Shown here: in pieces, positions 1 through 10,881 of the stretch
How positions within the stretch are numbered: the first letter of the stretch is position 1
Layout of the letters: each line of letters begins with the position of its first letter
Assembly: GCA_023014485.1 (NCBI GenBank)
Contig: JAJOZX010001075.1
Coordinates: 547,501 to 611,500 of the forward strand
DNA from: Bathynomus jamesi
Lineage: Eukaryota; Arthropoda; Malacostraca; Isopoda; Cirolanidae
Reading direction: 5' to 3'
Length of the DNA stretch: 64,000 nt
Translations under genes and position numbers: made by a program
Notes under the pieces: model-generated
Told to the model about the DNA's origin: nothing
Databases searched by the model: none
The model's input: the letters and a program-made list of their open reading frames with translations, nothing else

Positions 1-311
1 AACGGTAGTTACAATGACACGTAAAAGAAAGAGAAACACACCCGCATCGCACGACAACCAAACGACAAATGAACAAACACGCTTCGTTCGACTAAAGAAT
101 TATGCAAAAAATTGATTCATGGCATGCCGAAGCGTGTCGCAGCCATTATGGCAGCTAAGGTGGGTCAAACTAAGTACTAAACTATTGCTAAATAATGACC
201 ATGTATTCTTGTGTAGAAATAAATAACTTTTCAACGTTTAAAATTGGTTTAATTTAGCATTTTATACCAAAAAATGAAATTTTTAAAAAATTCCTAATAA
301 TTTGGCCAGTA

Positions 312-314
<3 letters not shown>
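1..314 (+). mobile_element. Tc1-like transposon, 3' end only
   Basis: A short coding tail ends at 178-180. Its last residues read MPKRVAAIMAAKVGQTKY, the typical C-terminus of Tc1-family transposases (usual form is a basic MP-R-V-x-x-VI-x-AKGGxTKY). About 130 bases further on, the element ends in TTTGGCCAGTACTG followed by TA, which matches a Tc1 terminal inverted repeat and TA target duplication. The catalytic domain lies upstream of the window or is lost. Sequence before position 100 does not read as Tc1 and may be degenerate. Confidence 0.75.

Positions 315-343
<29 letters not shown>
315..343. repeat. (TA)n microsatellite
   Basis: About 14 TA dinucleotides directly follow the Tc1 terminus. 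The Tc1 element appears to have landed in, or seeded, this TA tract. Confidence 0.9.
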
Positions 344-345
<2 letters not shown>

Positions 346-394
346 TGGATGATTTAACTGCACCCAATTTCATGACATTTATTTAACCTTATAG

Positions 395-538
395 GACCGA
401 ATCCGAGCTAGAACATATTATAGTCACTTTTGACGAAAGGGTGATAAGTGAAGTGTTAGTTACTCCGCCTAGCGAACCCAGCGATCCAGAAGTCGTGGTA
501 CTGGCACGGTCAAACGAATCCGAGGACATCGAGATTAT
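395..538 (+). other. candidate protein-coding exon
   Basis: A 144-base stretch is open in one frame and bounded by a consensus acceptor (ccttatag before 395) and a strong donor (gtaagta at 539). The peptide is acidic and low in complexity, with PEVVVL and DIEI clusters. Its splice phase matches the acceptor at 7817 in front of the Polinton polymerase frame, so it could be an N-terminal exon of that gene. Alternatively it belongs to an unrelated host gene. The intervening 7.3 kb holds minus-strand Polinton genes and a transposon, which makes a single gene unusual. Splicing is inference; the signals and open frame are seen. Confidence 0.4.
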
Positions 539-591
539 GTAAGTATTTTTTTAGGATAAGAACAAAACGTAATATATTTTCATTTATTATA

Positions 592-1917
592 CAGGGTGTC
601 CCAAAAGTCCCTATCTATTTTGTTGAAATAGGCTGAATTTCAAATAAATGTCACACTCACCTGAATGCAGATGTATTTCTATACAAATTACAAGTATTAC
701 ACCATTAAAATCTTTAATTAGTAGTTTCCACATGTGCTCCATCTGTATCTCTGCAAATCTCAAAGCGGTCAGCTGCATTGCGGAACACATTTCCGAACAT
801 TTCAGGGGTTATTTTCTCAACTGCTTGCCTAATGCGATCTCGCAGATCTGGTAAATCTCAAATATTTCTGCGATAGACCTCTGATTTAATGAAATCTCAA
901 GCAAAGAAATCCAATGGGGTCAAATCCGGAGATCGCGCTGCCAAGGGCCTATTTCCCCCACGTCCAATCCAACGATTTGGAAAACGCTCGTTTAGGTATG
1001 TCCGAACAATTCTGGCATAATGACCTGTTGCCCCATCCTGCTGAAAGACTACATTGTCGAGAATGCCATCTTCAAGAAGTTGAGGTTCTAGAAAATTTTG
1101 AAGCATATTAAAGTAAACATGCCCTGTCACTGTAGCCTCTGCAAAGAAAAAGGGCCCGTAAATCTTAGACTTCGTCATTCCAAGCCACACGTTGACTTTA
1201 GGTGAGTTTCTTTCCCATTCAGTGAACTCAGTTGGCTTTTCATTAGCCCAGATGCGACAATTAGGTCGATTGATTTTACCACAGGTGTGAAAAGTCGCCT
1301 CATCGCTAAACAAAATGTGGTCCATTAAATTGTTATTTTGGATTTGTTCGACCAGTTCCGCACACATTCCTGCTCTTTTGGGAAAATCTTCCTCGTGTAA
1401 GCTGTGTAACAGCTGAATGTGATAACACTTCTTCTTCAGCGTCGAACGCAAGATTCTGTGAACAGTTGTTTTGGATATGGTCAATCTGTGGGATGCTTGG
1501 CGAACTGACATTCTTTGATCGTCTTCGAACATTATGCGAACAGATTCAATGTTTTGTTGTACTGTTCTTGGGCATCCACTTCTTCCTTCATCATGCACAG
1601 ATCCAGTCTTTTTGAATTTGTTCACCAATTTACGAATTGCTTTATCTGTCGGTCCAGGCTTATGAAACCTTCTTGAGAATCGGTCTCTAATTTCACATTT
1701 CATTCCTCTGATGCGACATGTTACTATCATAACGCGTTCATGCACATCCATCACCAATGATATGGATCTGAAAAAATTAATTAAATTTAAAAATAATAAA
1801 AATAAAAATCTAATGCATGTATTTGTCTAGAGAGGTGCATGCAATCATGTCATTAAAACAATCATTTGAAATTCAGCCTATTTCAACAAAATAGATAGGG
1901 ACTTTTGGGACACCCTG
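592..1917 (-). mobile_element. DD41D Tc1/mariner-superfamily transposon, complete
   Basis: Both ends carry a perfect inverted repeat of about 54 bases starting CAGGGTGTCCCAAAAGTCC. TA duplications flank it at 590-591 and 1918-1919. The single transposase frame runs on the minus strand across most of the 1,326 bases. Perfect terminal repeats indicate a recent insertion. It lies inside the interval between the candidate exon at 395-538 and the Polinton genes. Confidence 0.93.
714..1757 (-). pseudogene. DD41D transposase with two internal UGA codons
   Basis: This encodes a cut-and-paste transposase of the IS630/Tc1/mariner superfamily, acting in the nucleus on the element's own inverted repeats. 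The N-terminus is a helix-turn-helix region (about residues 1-130, with KTGSVHDEGRSGCPR). The catalytic core shows LFSDEATF (first Asp), QQDGATGHY (second Asp) and SPDLTPLDFF. Forty-one residues separate the second Asp from the Asp of PLDFF, so it is DD41D. The 347-codon frame is interrupted by UGA at 897-899 and 855-857; the reading resumes in the same frame through a family-like C-terminus (DGAHVET). The second UGA sits where the family usually has no conserved residue. Only two lesions with perfect repeats means very recent inactivation. Confidence 0.88.
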
Positions 1918-2098
1918 TATATTTGAAATCATGTACAAAAAGGGTCAGTGCCCATTCTTAATGGATACAAATGTATATATAGGTTTACACAATATACCTT
2001 TACTCATTACAGGGGGTACTAACATATGGGAACCTTTTTTTTATCTGTCTGCATACATATTTATCATTCATATTTGTGTCGCATAAATCGAATAATTT

Positions 2099-2488
2099 TT
2101 AAAAATTCATAAATCCCTTCCCACGTGACATATGCATGTCAAACAAAATACAATACATTCCACATGTGTCATTATAATATCCTTCGAAACAATATGGATT
2201 CCAAATAATCTCCGGCACATCTAGTTGCGCTATGAACTTCACAATTGCCGAGTCATTCCATGGTGGAAATCCGAGTGAATCGAAACAGTACATTCTTTCC
2301 TTTGTTTTAAAATAGATTGCAAACCAATGAATCCCCTCACCCCCCACAATGTCGGTGTTAACGATAACCCCGTACTAGTTTCTCGAACTAGCAGGCTTCA
2401 ATATTTCATTCTTCGCGAACACTCCGCTAAATTTTGAGCGCGCGAAACAGTCACTTTTTATCACTCTCTGGAGTGTATTCGCGTCCAT
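2099..2488 (-). pseudogene. Polinton adenain-type cysteine protease (PRO)
   Basis: This is the Maverick/Polinton maturation protease, related to adenovirus protease, which cleaves capsid precursors. The visible triad is His in GEGIHWFAI, acidic in MYCFDSLGF and Cys in DTCGMYC. The likely start is the ATG at 2486-2488, which follows the capsid gene stop by a few bases. A stop codon lies at 2375-2377, about 37 residues in and upstream of the His motif. The C-terminus is short compared with the family, with a possible frameshift near 2100. The gene is therefore dead in this copy. Its position downstream of the capsid gene on the same strand fits Polinton order. Confidence 0.83.
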
Positions 2489-2489
2489 T

Positions 2490-3752
2490 TTAAAAATCTG
2501 TGGTGACGTTCCTAAATCTATCTACTTCTATTAGGGCTTGCGACTCGAGGTAATAGGCGCGTCTATAGGTTTGGCAAACTCCAGCCTCACTGAGATGGTA
2601 CCGCTCTGTTGGGGGTTTAAATGCGTATTTACGCCAGCAGTTAAGTCAGGCGTAATGTCAAATGAGTAGATGTTAAATTCTTCAACAAATTCTTTCTGTT
2701 ATGCCGAAACCAAGTTCATCACACGCACCTGCATTATGAACCAAAGTACTATAAGCTCTTGCGCAGAGCGGGAACACTGCATCTGTTGAGTAATCCATAT
2801 CCATTACCCCACCCAGGGCGATGCCATTTACGTATAGAGTAATATTTTTAAGGCCGAAATTCTCGAATTTTAAGGCACTCTTTTTATAATTTCCATTCGT
2901 CGAGGCGTGGTCTTGCATTCCAATTAAAATCCTTTTAGGTAGTCCAAGAGCAATGTTTTCTAGCTGGTTCGATGCCAGCCCTGCAGGAATCGTGTACAGC
3001 TTGATCTGTACCCTGTTAATTGGATATTTTACTGTGGCATGTACCAAATCTGTATCAATTTCTATTTGCTTCGGGGAAATTAACTTCACGTTTCCATGAT
3101 AAGTATCACAACGGGTTTCGCGCCTTCTTCTTGGTCAGCCCCCAGATTTATGCAGATCTCAGGGCTCGTGCGGGTAAGCTTCAATTTCATATCTACCCCG
3201 TTCATAAGCAACTTCTCCTGGAAAGTGAAGTCTGTATGCAGGCGTCCAAAACACTCGTATATCATTTTTTTAGAATTTTTAAATTTATCCTTTATACTGC
3301 TCTCGTCTTTAGTGTGGTAATACCCCTTGGCGGATAAAAAGGTGTCCTTCGTTTCTTTTGAAAAGTTGGACATTTTCCAGATAGGCTCGTAGGTGGTAGT
3401 ACCCTGTGCCTGCCGAGATGTTAGTCTGATTTAAATATACATCACACTGACTTAATATGGAGTGCAGAAAGTTGGTTTTAGGGTAGGCAGCGTAACTATC
3501 ATCGCAGTCCGTTCCGTCAGAATGGGCAATGCGTAGTTCAGCATACATGTGCATGCAACTGGGGTCAAAAAAGTAAGGGCCCGAGCTGGGTATCACGAAT
3601 TCTATAGGGGCACTGGGTGAACTAATTGTGTTTAACGGGTTAACTGTAATAAAGTCACTATGTTCAATAGAGACCTGAGTAGGTGGTATATCAAAGAGGG
3701 ACAGTTCCGATTTACAGCACTGTGAACTACACGGATGAATGAAACGTGCCAT
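2490..3752 (-). pseudogene. Polinton major capsid protein (PY), frameshifted
   Basis: This is the double jelly-roll major capsid protein conserved in Polintons. Diagnostic segments are PPTQVSIEHSDF near the N-terminus, LLMNGVDMKLKLTRTSPE in the middle, YPINRVQIKLYTIPAG and PKRILIGMQDHAS toward the C-terminal roll, and a final LIEVDRFRNV. The segments lie in order on the minus strand but in different frames: breaks fall between about 3309 and 3373, near 3086-3089, near 2685 and near 2565. Total length (about 420 codons) is roughly normal, so small indels rather than deletions destroyed it. It ends at 2490-2492, just before the protease ATG. Confidence 0.87.
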
Positions 3753-3861
3753 GACGAGTCAGAAATAGTGCCACCTTCCCTCGACGAGTATTAGTCAATC
3801 TATGATTCGTGAGAGTAGCGTCCTCAGCTTATATCAGTTAAAAAATGATCAGCCATAGGTT

Positions 3862-4261
3862 TCATACGCTTTGAGCACTTCTTTTTTGGTTTCCTTTTGC
3901 GTTTAACGCCACGTGATGGTAACCCTTCTTCCTAGCAGATCTCTTCTTTCCACCACGTGTTGGTAACCCCTTATTCCTGACAGATCTCTTCTTTCCGCCA
4001 CCACGCATTTTTCTCTTCGCATCTTTGATGATTTCATCCCGTGTACGTTTTAAATGTTTTTTTAGAGCTTCTTTAGGCTTAGTGCCAGCCAATATGTCCT
4101 CTGCCGCGTTAAAACCTGTTTGTAACGCCTTCCTCCCTAGGTACCTGGCCCCTCTTCAACAGTGGGACAGCGGTGCGTAGTATGGATGAAAAAATGGACC
4201 CAAGTCCACTACCACGCTGGTATCTCACCCCTCGGTATACTGTGAAAGGCTTTCTGTCCAT
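3862..4261 (-). pseudogene. Polinton small basic capsid-associated protein
   Basis: A short, very basic protein lies upstream of the major capsid gene. Visible features are a Gly-rich stretch near the N-terminus, a GRKALQTGF-like segment, an amphipathic AGTKPKEALKKHLKRTRDE region, and three repeats of a GGKKRSxRxKG basic motif (about residues 95-125). Similar small ORFs with a Gly cleavage-like site and Lys/Arg tail recur in arthropod Polintons and resemble adenoviral core or minor capsid proteins. The function here is inference. The likely ATG is at 4259-4261, with one frameshift near 4151. Confidence 0.6.
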
Positions 4262-4422
4262 TATAACTCAGTGCGCCGAAAGTGCAGCTTCACTGTTAAG
4301 CTCCCGTCACCGAATGGGAAATTTTTACCCTCAATCGTTCTTATATATATTGAGATATTGGTTATTAGGTTAGTTGCGACATTCACATAATGGGGTATGT
4401 CATATGTAATACTCAAACTCCT

Positions 4423-5130
4423 TCATCTATGGTTGGGGATGTGAGCTATGCGTAGCAGACGTGCCTGGGTATCCCCAACAAACTGGTGTTCCGCTATATT
4501 GCTGTAAATATAGCACATGTCTGGAGGCTGAGAGCTTACATCTAATTTCTCCATCTTCAACTGATACACTAAGGTGGACAAGTCATGCGGTACCTCGTGA
4601 AAGGTCTCTCTTTGGAAGGCTGCTCGATATCGCCCCTCGGTTATAATTTTGAACACTCTTCCGTCTTTAAGATTTCTGTTAACCTTTGATTTTAGGATTA
4701 GAGTATGTGCAGGGTTTCCTTTGTTTACGATTTCGTATAATAAATCATTCGTAAGACTTGAGTTTTTTAAACTCACGTTTAAGTCTCTCACAACATCCTC
4801 AGCCGAACCATAACGACCCGGTCCTAGTGTTACTTCTGTACTGAAAAACTGTGCAACCTTAGTCCGGCGATACGTATAGTTTCATCCCGAGTTAACCCGG
4901 CTCTTGCACACTCTCATACAGTCTCTAAGAACCGTAAAAACGGTATCTTTATAATCAATATTTAAAAAGAGGGTGTCCAGCTGAATTTCACATATCCCCA
5001 CCTCATACGAATCACGGCCCAACTCAATGGGTCCATGGAGCTCTGTTACAAAGTTGGCTAGTGTGTTGTTAGGGTGTACAGACAGGGACGAGGAGGACGG
5101 GAGTGTGACGTAGAAATGGTTAGGAGTCAT
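4423..5130 (-). pseudogene. Polinton penton-like minor capsid protein (PX)
   Basis: The N-terminal piece (5130 to 4882) opens with NHFYVTLPSSSSLSVHPNNT and has PIELGRDSYEVGICEIQ, both typical of the Polinton minor capsid (single jelly-roll, penton-like) protein. A C-terminal piece (4791 to 4423) contains DMCYIYSNIAEHQFVGD and LLRIAHIP, which match its conserved end. The two pieces are separated by a stop and frame change around 4800-4882. It lies between the integrase and the small basic gene, transcribed in the same direction. Confidence 0.78.
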
Positions 5131-5138
5131 GCTGCATA

Positions 5139-6163
5139 CTAATTAAGCTTCATTACTGCATCAGCTTTTATATAGGTATTGAAGCTTTCTGGGTAACCTA
5201 GCCACTTCACCAGGTACATTTTTCTCTTTCCTGTACCTTTGCTTCCTAAAATTTTCTCAATTTTAAACACATTTTTTCCTAAATTAAATGCCACTTTCTG
5301 CAATTCCTCGCGGTAAAAGCCTCCCGAGATCTCTTCTCCATTCAAATCTTCAACGTAATACATCATTATATTGCCCTTAGATCTCATAGCCCTAACTTTA
5401 AAAATCTCGCGTGTCCATCCTTGCTCAAAACCCTTCGCGAATTTATTTCCCGAACGTGACAGCCTTACATAGTCATTGATTTTGAAACCCGCAGTGTGTG
5501 GTGGTGGTGGTGGCACACCATCTCTTCTCGGGCGCTTGCCTCTTTCTAAAACATCCTTAGGCGTTTTACCGATCGTACGATGGTGTGAACGGTTGTAGGA
5601 TGAAGCCAATGAACCGAGAACGTTTATATATCTGTATGTGTTTTTATGTGTAAAACATCGGTGCATGCGTTCCTTTATGGTACGTGAACTTTTTCAGCTA
5701 AAGAAGCCTTATGTACTGTATAGGATTGGATGTGTAATAGCTGATATTAAACTCTGAGAGCATGTTCTGAAACGTGCGTCCTATAAATTCTTTTCCCATA
5801 TCCGTACAAAAATAGCAAGGAATCCTGTTTTCTTTCAACATCAGCGTTTTGGCCGCTTTAGCAACTGTTTCAGGCGATTTATTTTTCAGGGGAATTAGCC
5901 ACAGGTATCTAGAGAATACATCTATTATGAATAGGATGTAACGGTAGTCATCGTTATACAGTACACTGAATATCTTTGCATGTCTGTTAAATCTGCCTGC
6001 CACCTCCCACCGGTTTATGAAGTGTATAAGCATCCTGTCCCTGCAAATATCTCTCAACATCTTTTTTCCTTACGCCATAAGCACCTCTGTACAATCTATT
6101 AACGCCACCATAGGATGCGGGATTAGAAATGTCATAATAGTGCTTACTTAATACGTTAGCCAT
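5139..6163 (-). pseudogene. Polinton retroviral-type integrase with chromodomain (INT)
   Basis: This is a DDE integrase that would insert the Polinton genome. The N-terminal region starts at an ATG at 6161-6163 (MANVLSKHYYDISNP). The catalytic part includes LFIIDVFSRYLWLIPL (first Asp) and CTDMGKEF (second Asp), but the reading changes frame near 6045 and near 5700 before the region of the third acid. The C-terminal piece (5666 to 5139) has an SH3-like basic segment and then a chromodomain, IEKILGSKGTGKRKMYLVKW followed by LGYPESFNTYI. Chromodomains are a known feature of Polinton integrases and can steer integration to methylated-histone chromatin. The gene is frameshifted. Confidence 0.85.
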
Positions 6164-6189
6164 TTGCGTATTTTAGAGGCACGTGGATA

Positions 6190-6780
6190 AAGTTGGCCGC
6201 CTGCTCTCTTCTTTCTCCTCTTCAGAGACACTGCAGCTGCTGGGGGCGAAGGTGTACTCAGTTGTGACACGTGCGGTGCATGTTGAAAGTCTTTTAACCT
6301 ATTCAGATTACCTATCAATGAACAATATCAACGATATTGGACCCTTGTATCCTTGTTCCTTCGAAATGACCTCGCATGTATCGGTCCACTGTATGATGGG
6401 GTCCTCACTCAATAGATTATAAAGACAACCCTTTATTTCTCAATGTATGTGGGAGGCTGTTTTTTTAGCACATGTTCGATGTATTGTGTTCCGTTGCTCT
6501 TTGGTTGCACAGGTCCTGTGTCGTTATGCTCAGCGCTACTCGAGCTGTGCCTCACGGGGAGCTCTGTAGGATGCTTATAATCTTCGTACTCATGAAGAAA
6601 TTTCTGCAAAGCCTCTTGGTACAAGATCCTTTTCTCATCAGGTGCCTTTTCACTGTTTAATAGGGCTAGCAACTTACTTTCCATTCTTTTAAGCCTACTT
6701 TTACGGGGCTCTAGAACCGCATCTGGACTCCTTTCAAATGAAACATACACCTCGTGAAGAATCACAACCACCTTCTTCAT
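6190..6780 (-). pseudogene. Polinton conserved protein of unknown function
   Basis: The intact part (6780 to 6433, 115 residues) starts MKKVVVILHEVYVSFERSPD and contains a Lys/Arg and Glu rich helical segment (KSRLKRMESKLLALLN) followed by a Ser/Pro-rich tail ending near SNGTQYIEHVLKK. ORFs of this type, with a coiled early half and a GTxYI-like segment, occur between the integrase and ATPase in arthropod Polintons. Downstream (6432 to about 6190) the same strand continues with family-like NLLSEDPIIQW but in another frame and with stops. I do not know its function; position suggests a virion component. Confidence 0.5.
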
Positions 6781-7103
6781 TATACTAATCTAGTCAGTAA
6801 AGGGCCCAAAACTGAAAATAAAATGGGGAGGAACGATCCTCCTCTTTGTACAATAATGCGCTTTTTCTTACCCACAGTCTGACTTTTATGAGCGAGCTTC
6901 CGTATTATGTTCTTGTAACGACGTAAGCGAGTCTTCTGAGAGGGTTTCATTGGAACATTGCATTTTATAACATTAAGGCAGATTTCACAGATGCATTTTA
7001 GAAAGTCAGAATCGATATTTTTAACAAACATCTGCTGCAATGCTCGAGGCAGTCGTTGATAGATTTTTATTAATTCGCGGTATTTCTTTAGCCTATTCGC
7101 CAT
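6780..7103 (-). CDS. Polinton small conserved protein, basic with hydrophobic C-terminus
   Basis: A 107-residue frame with no internal stop. It has a Cys-containing helical region (CICEICLNVIKCNVP), a basic segment (QKTRLRRYKNIIRKLAHK, then KKKRIIVQRGG) and a hydrophobic tail (FLPILFSVLGPLLTRLV) after the GG. A basic body plus GG and membrane-active C-terminus is typical of a recurring Polinton minor protein and recalls adenoviral membrane-lytic or core peptides. The role is inference. It is one of the few undamaged frames in this Polinton. Its stop overlaps the start region of the next gene at 6780. Confidence 0.6.
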   Translation of the reverse strand: MANRLKKYRELIKIYQRLPRALQQMFVKNIDSDFLKCICEICLNVIKCNVPMKPSQKTRLRRYKNIIRKLAHKSQTVGKKKRIIVQRGGSFLPILFSVLGPLLTRLV

Positions 7104-7171
7104 TCTGGAATATACACGGTTTCAGGTTCACTTGGAAATATATTCGTTCTTAGAAGCACCCTAAACGTGTT

Positions 7172-7736
7172 TCACGGGTGAAGGTCACAAAGTAAATATC
7201 CATAATGTTGCTTTGTGACCTCTTTATAAACCTCCAAAAACTCCTTACGCTGATTCGGGAACATTTGACTGGCTAATATCCCAATTTGTGACATCTCTAC
7301 ATTGCGCGAATAAGACTAGATATTGCGTATTTAGCGACACATCGCCCATGTATCTATTTTTGAAAAATAGATTATGATTGATGAAGAACACACTTATGTT
7401 AAGGTGGTGGGAGAATACTGTAAATGTCTCGGCAAACGTTTTATCTATCTCCAACATGAGGTCGTCAATTACGATGACTGTATGTTCATTTCCCTTTAGC
7501 GAATTAACGTCATAGACCCCCTTGTGGAACAAAACATCATCTTGGTACTCGTTGAACACTGATTGGTATGTCGAAGAGCACCATATAACTTTATGCACAA
7601 ATTTTGAGAACATTTCCCCCTTTTCTTTAATGATTTTAAGCATAAACACCGTTTTACCACATCCTGTAGGTCCAGATATAATACATGTGGATGGGCTCGT
7701 GAATCTGAATTTTTCTACAGATTCCATTTCTAACAC
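7172..7736 (-). pseudogene. Polinton packaging ATPase (ATP), frameshifted at the C-terminus
   Basis: This is an FtsK/HerA-type genome-packaging ATPase. It starts MLEMESVEKFRF; Walker A is GPTGCGKT at about residues 22-29 and Walker B is VIVIDDLM at about 92-99. A further conserved HHLNISVFFINHNLF follows. The frame stops at 7245, but the family C-terminus (MFPNQRKEF, then LLCDLHP) follows in another frame to 7172, so a single small indel near 7260 broke the gene. It is divergently placed from the polymerase, 80 bases away. Confidence 0.85.
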
Positions 7737-7817
7737 GTCACGCCCCTAAGTGGGTCATTTACAAAATATTACAAATAACGAGTGCTGCTCCTTATATTTT
7801 GTTTTCTTCTTCCACAG

Positions 7818-10800
7818 AACCGTGAATGACGACGATGTACAGCCCCCCATCATCGATATCACGGATGAACCCGTTGACCCTGCATCTACAGTACCCACCC
7901 CCGCCGATGAGCCCTCACCAGCGACATCTGTTGCACGTTCAAAGCGGAGGTGTGATGACGAGTCCTCCACGTCAGGTATAAAGCGTTCCAGGGTTGTTGG
8001 AACGTCGATAATAGAACCCCAACCCTCAACGTCTTACGCAACAACCTCCACAGTAGCGCCTTCCGCGATTATACCCCCTTATTCTTCCTCCACAGCAGCT
8101 CCCAGTTCTGTTGAGGCAGGTATAACATTCGAGTTGGTGCGCACCGCAACCCCCACCCCGTCCTTGACTAGAAATCGGTATATAGTCAGGGTTGATCCTA
8201 GATCCATGTATAGCAACGGTATTGAACACGGACTACGTCGCGTAGTAGAGCGTATTGTAGAGTTTGCCCTTCAGAACCGCGACGAGCGTGAAGTCAGGAC
8301 GAGGCTGTCCTTCGAATTCGGGTCAGATGATGGTGATGTAGATGATTTTTGGGTAGTAGTACCATTCAGGCGTATGGCGGCTGAAGATGTAGAGTATATA
8401 TTAGGTCGTATAATACAGGCCTCCCAAAGTAGTATAGCCTTCAATATGGACAACCTCACGGTAAATATTGACCGTGTATTCCGTGTTGCGGGTCATAGTG
8501 CCGCACCGTATACTCTTAGCTTCAATTCTCAGGCTATTTATAGACGGCATATAAACGTCGATCGTGGTTGCGGCTTTATAGCAGTATTCTTAGCACGTAT
8601 GTTTACTGTGCTAAATACGATGTCTGAGCAAATTTGGCTGCCTACGGTCGTGGAGCGTTCCCGTAAACTAGCTGTAGACTATAAACTTGAGTTTGACTGT
8701 AATATGGGTCCTGAAGAGCTGAGAAGGGTAGAACAGGAAATGAATGTTCGTATAGTTGTATTTGGACTGGATGATCTTCGTAGAACTGTGTATGTTTTTA
8801 AAAGCAGTGTGAGAGATCGTACAAGACCCCTACTTATTTTAGGACTGTCAGGTACAACATATCTCCCCATCCGTAATATAAGGTGCCTTTACGCGAGTTA
8901 TGACAAAAGTCGAAAATATGGAAGACATCATGATTCGTGTAAGGGGTGTCTCGAGTTTGCGGATGATATACTGAAACATTGTAAAGAATGTCACATGGTA
9001 TGTCAGCAGTGTAAAAGCCCCAAACGTAAAAGCCGTGTAGTTGGAGCTGAGAAGAGGGATTGTGATGTGTGTAGACGAATATTTTTCAATAATAACTGTT
9101 TTGAGTTCCATAAATCAATTGGCACGTGCAGGAAAATGAAAATCTGTGAATGTGGCATGTTTCACATGATGGATAATTGGGGAAAGTTTACCCATAAATG
9201 TGCCAAAATTCACTGCTCTTCATGCCATGAGAAATATAAGGCGGATGGTGTAAATCATGTATGTTCTATGAAAGACGCAAAGCCTAAAAAGAACCCTTGT
9301 ATAACTGCGTACTACGATAAAGAAACATACACGAACGCTGAAGCCAAAGAGGTTATTCCACATTTACTTGTGAGCCAGACTATCTGTGATGAGTGTATGG
9401 AGATCGAGTGTGATGAGTGTCACAATTGTGGTAAACGGACAAACGTTTTTAAAACGAATGTCCACGATAGCCCTGTAAAACTATTTGTGTCCTATATTGT
9501 CAAGTTAGCGGACAAGTTCAAAAAAATGACTGTGTACACTGTACATTCTCGCCCATAACGTGGCAAAATTTGACACACAGTTCCTTTATAAGGAGTTGCT
9601 TGAGCACGAGTCATCTGAGATATTTACAGGTGATCCCTTGAAAAGAGGCAACAAACTAATACAGATGCAAATAAGAGGTAATGTACAATTTAAGGACACT
9701 TTATTATTCACACATTGTAAATTAGCAAAGCTACCCAAGGTGATGGGCGTAGCAGCTGAAGTTTCAAAAGGATACTTCCCTTACACATTCCTCACTAGTG
9801 AGACATTAAATTATGTAGGACTACCTCCACCCAAATATTACTTTAACTATGATTGTGTGAGCGCAGATGAACGTGAAGATTTTGACCGATACTACAACAG
9901 CTTTAACGAACGTATTCCTTATAATATAGCTGATGAATGTGAGCGTTATTGCGTGAATGATGTGCGCGTGCTTAGAGTATGTTTCCAGACCTTTAGAAGG
10001 ATGTACATATGCCTTTTCAAATGCGATCCCCTACAAGTCGCAACCACCATCGCCTCATTATGTTTTACGGTGTTCAAGAATAACATCATGCCTAAAGATA
10101 CCTTAGCCATTATCCACAGAAACAACCCCCGCAGTTATGGGCACAAGGCTATTTACTGGCTCATACACCTACAGCAGCAGACAGGAGTATACATAAAGCA
10201 TGCCCGCAACACGGGTGAAGTACCCATTAAGGTTAATGGCCGTGTTTTTTGGGTTGATGGTCTAAGTGAAAACCGTGTCACTGGCGAGAAGACTGTGTAC
10301 TCTTTTAACGGTTGCTGGTGGCATGGGTGCCCCCGTCCTGAGTGTGGAATCGCAGGAGATATCCACCGTAGATCTCCTGCCGACTGTCTTGCGTGGACGC
10401 GCACCCGCGATCAACTTATAGGGTCCCAGTTCACTCACAAAGTCTTGTGGGAGCATAAATATGATGCACGGATGGAGACAGACGGAAAATACCGTGAAGA
10501 AATAAACACGATCAAACGTTCAATGGTGCTGGATCCTCTGAAATGCGGTGATAGCTTGTTCGGTGGGCGTACAAATCCCTTCAAGCTATACTTTCCACCT
10601 ACGGAGGGTGTGAAGCTCCACTACTACGATTTCTGTTCTTTATACCCCTACGTGATGAAGAACAATCCGTACCCCGTGGGTGCGCCTGAAAAAATGGTGG
10701 GTCCTAACCTACCCTCCATCAACGATTTTTCAAGAAATTTAAACGGGTACTATTTCGGCCTTCCTTTCGTAGACGTGCTCCCCCCTCGCGATTTATGGAT

Positions 10801-10881
10801 GCCGATCTTACCCGTTGTTATAGATCACAAACTCATGTTTCCCTTGTGCGTGAAGTGTACAGAACAGAACAATTGTGATTG
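7818..10881 (+). pseudogene. Polinton protein-primed DNA polymerase B (5' two-thirds)
   Basis: The coding exon begins after the acceptor cttcttccacag ending at 7817. An acidic, Pro/Ser-rich N-terminus (residues 1-110; includes PIIDITDE) is followed by an uncharacterised conserved domain and a Cys/His cluster (CKGCLEF, HCKECHMVCQQC, CDVCRR). The 3'-5' exonuclease motifs follow: YYDKETY (Exo I) and AKFDTQFL (Exo II). Palm motif A is YYDFCSLYPYVM near 10,640. A frameshift near 9555 separates the halves. The gene stops abruptly at about 10,881, where a LINE inserts; motifs B and C of the palm (the YxDTD region) are not found anywhere downstream. The enzyme would replicate the Polinton genome from a terminal protein primer. 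Confidence 0.85.

Noticed and set aside
3020..3337. Plus-strand open frames opposite the major capsid gene
   Set aside because: Minus-strand frames match conserved capsid motifs; the plus-strand peptides match nothing recognisable.
7755..9111. Minus-strand open frames opposite polymerase B
   Set aside because: They are shadows of the strongly supported plus-strand polymerase frame.
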